DNA of 64,000 nucleotides, taken from the NCBI RefSeq assembly GCF_000003815.2, contig NC_049987.1, positions 13,267,434-13,331,433 on the forward strand. Reading direction: 5' to 3'. How positions within the stretch are numbered: position 1 is the first letter of the stretch; every line of letters begins with the position of its first letter. Shown piece after piece: positions 9,469 to 20,800 of the stretch. The translations under genes and the position numbers were made by a program. This DNA comes from Branchiostoma floridae (lineage: Eukaryota; Chordata; Leptocardii; Amphioxiformes; Branchiostomatidae). Under the pieces are notes generated by a model. That model saw nothing but the letters and a program-made list of their open reading frames with translations. It had not been told where the DNA came from and did not search any database.

Positions 9469-10553
9469 TAACGGGAGGGGGCCATACTTCGACAGCCGTT
9501 CTAAGTGGATGCGCATGGCTTTTGTCAATGTATATTTTACAGTTAACTCATAAAAAACAAGTTAAGATCTTGTATGCATCCTTATAACTGTGATTGAAGC
9601 TGTACAGATATATATTTCATTTAACGGTAGCGTTCCGCACTGTACTTTGACAGCGCACGAAACTTACGGCAGGTTTTCGGCTTGCGTCCTAGCAGAACGT
9701 TCCAACACAAAAAAGGGGTCCAAACTCCGACATAGTAACGACCAGACCATCGTCGTGCATTTTTAAACAATTTATGCAAATAGAATAGCATTAAAAGTCT
9801 TCATTATAATTTTTTTGTATAAAATATGGGTCATATTTTGTATTACGCGCCTTTTTCAAATACGGTGTGTTAAAACGTTTACCTCTCACAGTGAGACGAT
9901 CTTGCCGCAAAACGGCAGCGCATTGTTACATTGAACTGTGATGGCATTTTCGCTTTTCGGCTTCCTTGATTGCCTTTTCATCCTGTCTTTAGGCAGCAGC
10001 AATGGCTACAGGATTTTTTACTCGGTAGGGATCGATTTTTCTTGAATGTTTGTCGCTCTACGGACGGGTTGGCTGAGTTCAACGTGTTGAGCATCGCTCG
10101 GCCGCCGGCGTTCGTGATAGTAATGGCGGAGCCCCGACTGGGTGAACATTGTGGCATCATTTTAGCTCCGTTTATCCAACCCAGTTAAAGGGAAAACAGA
10201 ACACAGGTATTATTTTTCGGAAGGCTAATAAACATCATTTCTATGTGTGGTGGTATTTTTTCACATGTCGTATTTTGCGAAGAATAATTCAAGAGTTTCC
10301 CGGGCCATGGTCTCGATACAGTTCGCTCGTCAACTTGCACGGAAGGCGTCAAACTTGTGCAAGTTTTTCAATCGTTATCTGTGGGACTTGCTAACTTCTA
10401 CACATACCCCGTCTTTGTAGTTATATACAACAAGGTTTAGTCTACAGCTAGTTGTACTTCTTATGTGCAGGCATCTATGCATTTCTCCGCAACAATGATT
10501 TTTAAAACCTGACGAAGTTTGGACCCCTGTCGAAGTATGGCCCCCTCCCGTTA
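9469..10553. mobile_element. Non-autonomous DNA transposon with 27-bp inverted ends
   Basis: The ends at 9469-9495 and 10527-10553 are perfect inverted copies, beginning TAACGGGAGGGGGCC and ending ACTTCGACAG. A block with ggggtccaaact recurs internally near 9716 and, inverted, at the right end. The interior (1.03 kb) has no transposase-like frame. The target duplication is unclear; the right flank is a repeated gttaac stretch. Confidence 0.75.
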
Positions 10554-12677
10554 ACGTTAACGTTAATGGTTATAAATGTTATGGGAAAGTAGTGGTGTAT
10601 TTATTTAATGACACAGAGGATGTCCATCTGATTAGTAATTACTTAATTGTGTAATGTGCGTTTAAGAGGTCGACGGCATATGGTAGCGTGGTGTTCCTTA
10701 AGCTTGATATTTGGCATTTAAACTGTCTAAGGTTGTCAGCATTATTGAGGTTCGACTATGTGCCTCAGAGCGGTGTGGTGGGAGGAAGTTGGGAAACTCA
10801 AAAAGAAGAAGGGATGTGGCCAACTTTAGTCAGATGGTGATTTGATTTTCCAACAATATGTCATAACATCAGCTGTTCACACGGTACAAAAACGAGATGC
10901 ACACTTTCCTCTGACAGCCCTACACCAACTGTAAGATGAAAACTTGGCGACAACCCTGTCTGCTAAAAAACAAGTACCATTGGCTACGAAGAGACAACTA
11001 ACAACTGTCCCTTATCGTAACAAAATCAGAACATCTGTATCGCCCATAAAACTTCTGACACCCAACCCAGATGCGAGGACCTAATGGCATTTTAATCACC
11101 ATGTCACTCAAATCAGCAGTACTGTAAGGGTCCTCCAGGGAGTTGTTTTCCGGAGCTGCGCAGAAAGTGCCCGGTGCTTCTTTTAGATAATTTTTTTCCC
11201 TGGGCAAATTTCGATCACAGAGGTCTATGTTTCTGCAAGAGTGACTGAAGCATGTATATTTTTAAAATCTTGCCAAAAATTGTGACCTTTGGCATGCTTT
11301 GACCTATGAGTGACCTTCATATTCATGACTGGGACATGGACTGATCCATTAGGAGAGAGGGTGCAATCCTGACATCATGACAATCATCTGGCTGTAGCTC
11401 GTTAAAATGCCGGAGTTGAACTCGGGCTTTTTGAACCAAAACAAACCTAACGAATCCAGCTTTGCAGTGGGGGTAAAGACTTGAGGTTTGAAATGTAGGT
11501 AAATGTGTTTTTAAGTGATTGTTTGACATGGCTTAACCATGTAGGGAATGGGCAAGTCGATTTAGCAGCCCCTCCCCAGTATGTGAGACATCCATACCTG
11601 TTAAGCATTACCTTTAAATGTACCTCAACTTCTTACAATTATACTTACGCTTCATATCTCCATGATATCCTAAGCAGACATAAATAAAACTAATTATCAT
11701 ATTCAAAAAACCTCGGGGTTCCCCAAACAGCTGTCACCATCTGCTTGGAGCTAAGCCCATTAACAAACACATAAAGCACGATGCCTGTACCAATATATCT
11801 CAAATATAGGGGTGATTTCTGATATTATTACATCGATTATAACGACAGATACGGCTCCCAAAATCTCATCGATTCAAGCTTTCATCACACCCCACCAACA
11901 CAACAAGTATGAAACCAATCCATCCAGCCGTTCTTGAGTAATCATCTACACAGACAGAGACACATAACAGAAAATATAACCTCCATTCCATGACATTTCA
12001 TGGAGGTAATAATTCATGTAGTGTATTACTTGCAGCCATTGGGTATCAAGTGTGAGTAATGAGGCTGATACGTGCTCGAGGCGACTCCTCGAACCCGGGA
12101 CCCCCGTGATAATGTTGACTATAGTAACGTTATAATTCCGCCGGACAACATAAGACTGCTACATTAGAAAAAGACAATGGATGTACTTTGAAGACTTTAA
12201 ACCTTTTTGCTGAATAAAACATACTTGGTAACAGATCCAATACATTTTGTCATCGTTGATGTGGCTGTGTGTCATTCATAGTGTATACTTCCTCGGTATA
12301 TATTTGTCGGTCAAGTTGAGGTCTTGATGTCACCATATGTACCTCGGACATAACCTCTTTATTATGGCGTTTGCAAAAGTCTAACACTGTGCATGTGATA
12401 AATTTCATGAACACAATACCTTTTATCAAAACGCCTTTTCAAAACAGTTAACGTCAATGCAGAAACAAATGGCCAGGTTACTGCAGAAATCACACGGACC
12501 GCTATATGTCGCTACGGCATCACAACGTGGGGTGTGGGACAGTTGGCACCTGGCCTCTGACGTCATGACAGAGCCTAATGCCAAGTAGCGTCATATTTCC
12601 CTGACAGCAACGTTGCTACCCGGGTATATTGCTCTGCCAGTGTTTTGCTGTATTTCCCCGCATGTTTAAGAGCAAAC
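10554..12677. other. Intergenic region before the minimal ZP gene
   Basis: No exon was found. About 11700-12010 is transposon-derived. The last few hundred bases should contain the promoter of the gene starting at 12678, but I see no clear TATA box. Confidence 0.4.
11700..12010 (+). mobile_element. 3' end of a dispersed transposon (probably non-LTR)
   Basis: The stretch runs caatccatccagccgttctt, then gagtaatcat, a gacagagacacat tract and a terminal hairpin (acctccat..atggaggt at 11981-12008). A related stretch with cagacagaca, cgaaaacaatacctccatt occurs at about 52250-52435. The family assignment is inferred from this tail style. Confidence 0.45.
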
Positions 12678-15600
12678 ATGGAGAATCTTCACGCCGACGT
12701 CTTTTCTCGTGTTTTCTTGTTTCTCTGTGTGTTGGCGTTGAGTGGTAAGTAAAATCTTTACATTTTTGTACATAGGCTTGCTATGAGCGCATGTAGTTTG
12801 CATTTCATGTGCATGTTCTCTGTATTTGTGATAGTGGATAGATTTATTACGACGGGCAAACATCATCATCATGGAATGTGGTAGATGTACAGTCTACAGA
12901 TCTATTCAAAATACTTGATGATATTCCTGATTTTTTACCTGATGATATACCTTGATGTTACTTTTGACTCTTCATAGCTTGCGTTGAAATATTAGTTGCG
13001 TTCATTTACATTGACAATGCATTTGCTTTGTTTTCAAGTTTTTGTGACTGCAGGGGGTCTTAAGTTTGCCAGTTTTAGACTAATGAAACAAGCATTTTGG
13101 TAAACACAAGGATTGAATAATGTCTTTTGCAAACAACAAATCACGGTATTTAGGGGGCAGCCACAAAGTTTGCTGTCGTAGGACATTCTAGTCAGGATTG
13201 GTCCCAGGTCAGTTACTTGAAGTTAGTCTTTACAGCACGTACAGAACTCCTGAGTTAATCCGACAGGTGCTCAACTGTTCTTTGGGGATGATTGCTGTCC
13301 CCTTAAAGGCTGAGCCTGTCACCTTAAAGGATGAGCAAGGAGATTAAAGAGGCTTATATCCTTGGGCTAAGGAATTTGGAGTTCCTAAGACCTCAAATTT
13401 CAGAGACCATACCTTCTCTATAGCACCTCTCCTGAATATAGCATAGCGACCATCCAATGAACTTTGTATTCTATTTTGATCTTCCCAAAATTACTTAACA
13501 CCAGAAACCTCAGGCTGCAACCTCTATATCAAAGCACCGCACATATTTCCCATATATTTTTACGAAGGAATTAATGCAAATCGCACCTTCAATTATTGTT
13601 ATAATTATACACAGAACAACAAGAGACAACCACTGTGACTCCCAGAGAAATAATGGGTATGTATGTGTCTCAAATATTTCGCTTACATTCCCTACATTTT
13701 CTCCTTCACAAATATATTGATCACAAAGTATTTTCCGCTAATGTTGTTCCATTATAGAAAGAGAATACGTTATCATTCTACACTATAGAAAGGCGAGTTT
13801 TAATGAAACCTATAATGCATTTCTTTTTTTGCCGAATTGAATTTTCTTCTCCATCCCAACGCCCTATTGTTGCTGCAGCCTCCACCTCCTGCACCAATGA
13901 CTACATGGAACTGTCCATCCCTGTGGATGAACTGACCGACATCACCCTGAACGACCTTTACTGGGAGCCTGACCAGAACTGTGGTGCCACAACTAACGGT
14001 ACTCACTACCTTTTCCGTACAGGTCTGTACGGATGTGGGACTCAGGTACTGTATAAGCTATTTTATTGATGGCCTGTTTCTACTGAGCATTTCTACAGTA
14101 GAGAGCAGTGAATTCTTCTTTTGTTTGTTTATAACGTCACTAAATTGAATTTCATATTGCCTTCTAGGTGACCTTCGAATCGACGTCCGTCATCTTTGAC
14201 AACGCCATCAACATCCGGGTTACCCATATGTCAGATGACGTCATCACCCGTAAGGGAGACATCAGGATTACTTCTAAGTATGAACAACAATCAGTTACAC
14301 TCAATATAGATCAATAATTTACATATTTTGATCCCATGTGGTCAGGGAAGGGCTTCTAACAAATCCTTTCTGTCATAGTCTGTACTTTTGGATTATCAAG
14401 CTGAATGATACCACGTAATAATGCACAATGGTGTACAATTCCCATCTTTGTTTGGATGCAATATATTGATTTTTTTCCATTCAGATGCGAGTACCAACGG
14501 CATCAGTGGGTGCACGCCACCTTCCTCCCCATCCCTTTCGGCCTGAACTTCACGGAGGAGGGGTTCGGGCAGCTGAAGATTCTTTTCACCATGTTCCCAA
14601 CGGAGGAGTACCAGACTCCGTACCAGGCCAACGAGTTTCCCATCCGCCGGAACCTGGGCGAGCAAATCTACCTGCAGCTGGAGGTGCATGGGCACGGGCA
14701 GAATCTCGCCGTGCTAGCGCTGAACTGTAAGGCAACCATGTCACCTCAACCTAACGATACCGTGCAGTACCCACTCATCAACGACGGGTACGTACAATGA
14801 TGTAAACATCTCAACTTGTTTTCATTTTATTGTCCAGAATAGCATACATTTGCTTTGTTTCCTATCTGGAGTATACAGGACTATTTTGACGAAATTCTGN
14901 NNNNNNNNNNNNNNNNNNNNNNNNNNNNNNNNNNNNNNNNNNNNNNNNNNNNNNNNNNNNNNNNNNNNNNNNNNNNNNNNNNNNNNNNNNNNNNNNNNNT
15001 GTGCCTCTGACGAAACCGTAGATTTCTACACAATTGACGATCCCGCCAAGGAGCGCTTTGCTTTTGAGGCGTTCCGCTTCGTTCAGGAGGTGGACACGGT
15101 GTACGTGCACTGTGAGGTGATGGTCTGTAACGCCGCTGATTCTGGGTCCCGCTGTGAACAGGTTCGTTCATGTTACTATGCTATACTTTATCATTATACT
15201 ATATCATTATACTATATCATTATACTATATCATTATAATATATCATTATACCATACTATGTTATATTATACTACATTACACTACACTACACTACCTACAC
15301 TACACTACACTACACTACACTACACTACACTACACTACACTACACTACACTACACTACACCACACTGCACTATACTATACTATGCTATACTATACTAGTC
15401 TTTGCTTTATTATTCTACATTGTACTATCCTACTTTACCAAATAGTATTTTACAGATTCCTACCTTAAGACAACTATGGACGGATAAAAACTAACGTGTG
15501 TTTTCACATGCGTTATTATTCTAGAGACATCGCCATTACTACAAATTTACAAATGGACACACTTTTCGAACGACAGGAAAATGAAAACAAGTGGTTGCAC

Positions 15601-16441
15601 TTGGAAACGACATGTTAATGACTGATTTCGTGTAGCTCTTGTGCATCTTTAATCATACATCAAACGTCTCATCATAACTTTCATTTCAGGGTTGCGTCAC
15701 GAGACGTAAGAGGGCACCTGACGAGAACGTCGACATGATCGGGCGTCACATGATATTTCTTGGACCAATCATTTTGGATGAAAATGAATCAACAGGTAAA
15801 TGTTTATTTTCCTGGGTACACATCCGTACGTACCCAACGTTGTTGTCTCCATAGACTATCGTAAAAAGTAACCCATAACTAGAAATGAGAGATATGTATT
15901 GAGCCGGTTCGACCTACATCACATTTCGAAACCGGGGCCCGGCCGGGCAGCTTTCGGGAGCGAAAAGTATGATATAAAAGACACCAAACGAAACGAAACG
16001 AAACGAAAAACAGAAATTTGTACGAACAAATATACACAACTAATGCCCACGACTATTTTACATTTTTATTTACGTCTTGTGGAGTTCGATGTATTTTATG
16101 TCATATTTTTCGTTCCCGAAAGCTTCCAAGCCGGGTCCTTGTTTGGAAATGTGACTTAGGCCTAAGGAAAAAATAACATATGTACTACGACCCGTAAATG
16201 ATTGCCAACTGTACTTTATGTGGTAGACACACATTTATAGACGGAAGAAGAAATACGCTAGATGAATTCCGGTCTTCTTCTATTCTCTTCTCCAGCGGCA
16301 CCAAGTAGTGCATCCCGGGCCATGCTGGCTGCCGGAGGCGGTTTGCTGGCGGTGTCTGTTGTCGTCACGGTCACGGTCATCTGGGTGAAGAAGTTCGGCT
16401 GTACATTCGGGAGACTGGGCTACCAGGGTCTGCGGGGATGA
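12678..16441 (+). CDS. Minimal ZP-domain membrane protein
   Basis: Model of 367 residues. Exons: 12678-12744, 13615-13656, 13879-14045, 14168-14277, 14485-14787, 14999-15161, 15690-15795, 16296-16441. The signal peptide (FLFLCVLALS) and a 14-residue Thr-rich linker lead straight into the ZP module (about 37-286). ZP-N cysteines are in TSCTND, DQNCG, YGCGT and KCEY; ZP-C cysteines are in [24 protein letters not shown] and GCV. A furin site TRRKRA and an external hydrophobic patch (MIGRHMIFLGPI) follow, then a membrane helix and a short tail. ZP proteins polymerise outside the cell after furin cleavage. It lacks the N-terminal modules of its neighbours, and its last exon is the most divergent of the four tails. 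The first base of exon 14999 is in a gap. Confidence 0.92.
14900..14999. other. Assembly gap (100 N)
   Basis: A standard-size gap of unknown true length, covering an intron end, the acceptor and the first base of a ZP exon. Confidence 0.99.
15175..15430. repeat. Intronic microsatellite block
   Basis: Reiterations of actatatcattat are followed by about 20 copies of ctaca and then tatacta variants, inside the intron after exon 14999-15161. Long open frames across it are artefacts of the repeat. Confidence 0.95.
15919..16154. mobile_element. MITE-like element, copy C (best preserved)
   Basis: It begins TCACATTTCGAAACC and ends with the inverse (GGAAATGTGA). The terminal inverted repeats are about 48 bp and share CCCGGC, AGCTTTCGGGA and CGAAAA. 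It lies in the last intron of the minimal ZP gene and has no coding capacity. Confidence 0.8.
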
Positions 16442-16551
16442 GGTGTAGCGGGACGCTACAGGCTGCCGAGTTCATCATTGCGTAACGTCAAGATGTGGCA
16501 ATCAGTGTGTTCCTTTGGTGCACTGTTAGAAGCAAATATCTTAATGCAATC

Positions 16552-16557
16552 AATAAA
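16552..16557 (+). promoter_or_regulatory. Polyadenylation signal of the minimal ZP gene
   Basis: AATAAA about 110 bases downstream of the TGA at 16439-16441. Confidence 0.65.
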
Positions 16558-17642
16558 TTTCTATTTCGATTCACTTAGATAAACCCTGTATAATAAACAT
16601 TATAATCTGTTTCAATATGTGCACTATATATACACTCTACACTATGTACATTATTATACTATACTATACTATCTACACTATGTACAAAAAAGCGAGAAGA
16701 TGTTGACTACTAGTTAACTTGTATATTGTTGTTTCTACTATCAACGACCTGTACCTATCCCTTCGAGCATGAATGTCTTTCATTCAATTTATTCAATAAA
16801 AGGTCTTTAAACCGGCGGATGTGTGTATGTTATATGAATTGAAGGTATCCTCAAATTAAAAGGAAGGGTTCTTTTCTGTCGTTTTGGCAGTTTAGCTACT
16901 TTTGAATGGACGTCTACTCCTTCCAGCGGTGAGACAAAAGATGCATTCAAAAGTATGTTGTCATACTATGCTCTAGCGAGTCCAAGCCCTCTTGGATACT
17001 GCTGCACTTAGCTATCAACACACGATAAATCAGGGTCGAGGCGGTTGTTCAAGTGTTATTACTGCCCCCCCCCCCACAACCTCGAAAATTGTAAAACCCA
17101 GGATATATATATTTTTAGAGTTTATGCGAACTGACCATTCATTGCCAGAAAAGAGAGGAATGCGATATGTAGCGTTGCTCATTTCCAATGAGCTTCCAAA
17201 ATAAAATAGGTCATCCCACTGTACATGACAATGTGTGGTGTACATCATCAAAGGAGTTTGGGAGAAACGTAATGTTGAGTATGTCAATCCCCGCAAAACA
17301 GAAAAGTTGTTATATGATATAATATGAAGACCGTTACTGCATGACAACTGCACGCTGCACAATTTACGGCAACAAATATCAAACATCGTACAAAAACAGA
17401 ATACAAATATGTAATGTTAATATCGTGAATTTGAAAGGTTGTCATCAATGAAGATTGCTGGCAAAGCAATAAAGGCTAGAGTAGACCACAAATATTTGGT
17501 ACCCATATGTCACTATAGTAAATTGAGAGCCCTAAGCCTCCTTATAACAGGTGCCTTGTACATACGATGACAATCCAATCCTAAGACGTGCTCTGTCCAG
17601 CGTCGCAGCGTCTTCAAATCTCCTCATGCCATCAGACGAGCA

Positions 17643-17674
17643 TGGTCAGTCATGGAATCTTATATTTCTAAGAC
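17643..17674 (+). promoter_or_regulatory. Conserved upstream block shared by two ZP genes
   Basis: The segment tggtcagtcatggaatct followed by tatatttctaagacgt lies about 175-205 bases before the ATG at 17849. Nearly the same block occurs at about 24347-24376, about 220-245 bases before the ATG of the next ZP gene. Spacing and strand agree, so a shared regulatory element or a duplicated promoter is likely. Confidence 0.55.
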
Positions 17675-17848
17675 GTCGGAGAAATTCAGGACACGAACTG
17701 GGTTGAGTGAAGGTTCGGATCAGTAAACTCCAGATGGACAGTTGACAACTGTTGACAGAACCTGATTCCGACTGGTGTTTTGTTACTCCGGGAGTGCGGT
17801 AGGTACTTATGTGTGTCCTACATTGGCCAACAACTAGTCTCAGCGAAG

Positions 17849-20800
17849 ATGGAGACGGTTAACGTGAAGTTGTTGCTGCTGGCGTTCTTTGGCCTCTGTA
17901 CGGCTGCGGTGACTGGTAAGAGTTATCTTCCTGTACTACATGGACTTGACAGTACTCTGGTATGGGTTGATTGAGTAACCTAAAGTTTCAATCAGACGCA
18001 GCAGTCATTAGCCCGGTATACATATTTTTTAACGGGATTGTTCAAAGCAAGGTCAATTAGACCACTTCAAGGCATTGAACTAAGACGTTGGAAATAATAA
18101 TTAAACAAGGAGGTAGCGGAATAGTTGAATGGGAATGGATAGCAGAGCATACAGGTCCTAGTCTACATGTGGTTGTAAGCTAAAAGTTGTTTGAAGGTTC
18201 TTTTGATTTATTTCTACGCGGTTTCAATTACAAGGTAAAAAATTCAATCGGGTTACCGTTAGATATCGCTGGTTACCATATTTTTCCTACAAAAAAAAAT
18301 GGCAAATGTACCCTGCCTCAAAAGAAAGCACTTCATTCTTCATTCAGACCTGGGCTGAATCTGTTATACAGGTATCACCGTTTCCGGTAAGGAGGTTGAG
18401 GCTACCAGAGCACTAGGCACGAATGGAGACACTGGCGGAACTGGCGGTTCCTTGACTGAAAAGAGAGAACAAGCTGCCGAGAGGCTTGCAGCCCTCGTGA
18501 GGACCATGAGCGAACAGGTACTGGTACATGCTTTAGTATCGTTTGCTCGCTTTATGTTGAAGTGTTCATACTTGTCCATGTTCACGGCAAGTGGTCCACC
18601 GGCATTGTGATGAGTTACTACATTACATAGAAATGTCACCACATTCTGATTTACATTCTGTGTAAATTGTTCTTGTCCGTTTGATGATAATCTAATGCAT
18701 CATATGAAGAGGTCGTGCGTCTCTCAGTGAAATTATCCAAGTAACAGTTTTTTTTACAATGTACCTCGATGCACCTCCAATTACTCATCTTTATGATCAA
18801 ACTTTTAGCATGAGCGGGTCGTGGGCGGTGAGGATGGGCTATCCTATCAGAGTCGCCGTCAAAACGGTAAGTCACGCGTGAGTCAGTTTTGTAAGTTAAC
18901 CTTTACTTGAAGCAAAAGCTAAGCTATTCATCGGTCATGTACGCACATGGTTCCCAACAAAGAATGGTATTAGTGAGAAACCCCTAGGCATATTATTCAA
19001 CTGTATGTCATTAAGCTTGTTGTGACTTGTACTTAGCCCGATGTGGCAAAATGTGCGATAAAGGTCTTCATTCTTCTTCTTTGTTAAGCTTACATTAAAA
19101 CTTTTCAACAATTGAAAGCTCAATTGCTGATAGCAGATTCTTTCCGCTTTCAGATCCATGCAGCAACTACATTGTGCTGAACGAGGCATCAAGGAACGTG
19201 GAACAGGTGAACGATGGTAACGCGGACGGCTGTGATAGCGGGTTTGCCGGAGAGTGGTATCGCTTCATGGGTGCTGCTGGGAACGTCATGCCTACACAGG
19301 CGCCCCCGGACGTGTACAGGTGCGGTACCGACGCCCCGATGTGGATGAACGGACAGCACCCCTCCATGGCTGACGGCGAGGTGTCCCGCCAGGCATGTGC
19401 GTACTGGAGCGGTAACACCTGTAGCTGGCAAACAACCATCCAGGTGCGGGCCTGCAGCGGCGGCTACTACGTGTACAAACTCCCCGCGGCTCCTGCGTGC
19501 AGCCTGGTCTACTGCGGGGCGACGGAAGGTGAGCAGTCCGCATCTTAAGCTTAGGCCTTCGTCACATTTCCGGCCGGGCAGCTTTCGGGAACGAAAATTA
19601 TATCATGACATAAAAGACATCAAACTACATAAGGCGTAAAGAGAATAATCCTGGGCATTATTTTTGTATATTTTTACGTATACAGTTTTATTTTTCGTTT
19701 CCACAAACAGCCCGACTGGATTCCGGTGACATTAGCCTTAGAAAAAGGCTGTAGTGTAATAGTTGATCAGCCGAAAACGCTGTTCGTCTACTTCACATGT
19801 TGGAGCTTAACGGTGCAGGTAAAGTAGTCTATGTGTTTTCCGTTGTTATCAATGATATGTCTGCTTTCTGAATTTTATGTACCATTTCTCAGATATCGAC
19901 GACTGTGCCGCCAACCCTTGTGCGAACGGTGACTGTGTGGACTTAGTGAACAGCTACTCCTGTACCTGTTACTCTGGATACGAGGGGGACAACTGTGACA
20001 TAAGTAAGATACATACATTTCTTATAAGGAAAAAAACCTGCTCTAATCGTTGTTATAATTCAGCTACAATCAAAAGATACAAAAAGTAAACAAGTTGTAT
20101 AGCACGACTTGAAATGGAAGATGAATAGAATCCATGTTTATTCAGTGTTTTAAGCAAAATCTCAGTTTTAATGGTTTGAAATAGATTTGATATTTTTATC
20201 ATTTCTCAGATATTGACGACTGTGCCGCCAATCCTTGTGCTAACGGTGACTGTGTGGACGGACTGAACAGCTACACCTGTACCTGTTACTCAGGATACGA
20301 AGGCGAGAACTGTGACAGAGGTAAGATGAATTGAAACACATATTCATTACCAGTTCTGTACTTCCAAGGGAAAACACTAACAATAACACATATTCACTAC
20401 CAATTCTGTACTTCCATTGAAAACACTAACATTTGATTTCAGTCCTTACAATGAAAAACAATGAACAATCTACCATAATATCAACGTTTTCATCGTACTG
20501 ACACATTCTCTACAGATGTCGATGGTTGCTCCCCCAATCCGTGCGACCCCCTGGCCACCTGTCAGGACGTCAAGGCACCTGGGACCGGCGCCACGTGCAC
20601 CTGTGCGGCAGGGTATGAGGGCGATGGGGAACTAGGTGGATCTGGATGTACAGGTGGGTCTTGCTTTGATGGTTTTAGTCAACTGCTGCACACGAGTCTT
20701 ACGGCAAACCTCTCTGTCCTTGACGAAGTGACAGAGAGTCCCCATTCCCGTGATGTACTTAAATCGTGTATGTGCTAATACATGTATTTCCGTTCCCATA

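Larger units (their letters stand above)
16442..17848. other. Intergenic region with polyadenylation signal and promoter
   Basis: AATAAA at 16552-16557 lies 111 bases after the stop of the minimal ZP gene. The rest holds simple repeats and a poly-C run near 17065. Positions 17643-17674 hold a block shared with the promoter of the third ZP gene. Confidence 0.6.

Noticed and set aside
9970..10394. Open frames inside the 1.1-kb inverted-repeat element
   Set aside because: They are short and overlapping, with no transposase motifs; the element appears non-autonomous.
12085..12110. tRNA B-box-like sequence (inverse of ctcgaacccggga)
   Set aside because: No matching A box, acceptor stem or cloverleaf could be drawn around it; it is more likely part of a repeat or chance.
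14396..14695. Long open frame on the minus strand opposite a ZP exon (also at 21744-21980 and 30934-31287)
   Set aside because: These recur only because the conserved ZP exon on the plus strand is GC-rich; their frames have no splice support and mirror the real coding frame.
15154..15468. Open frame rich in His-Tyr-Thr-Leu
   Set aside because: It is a direct reading of the ctaca microsatellite in an intron.
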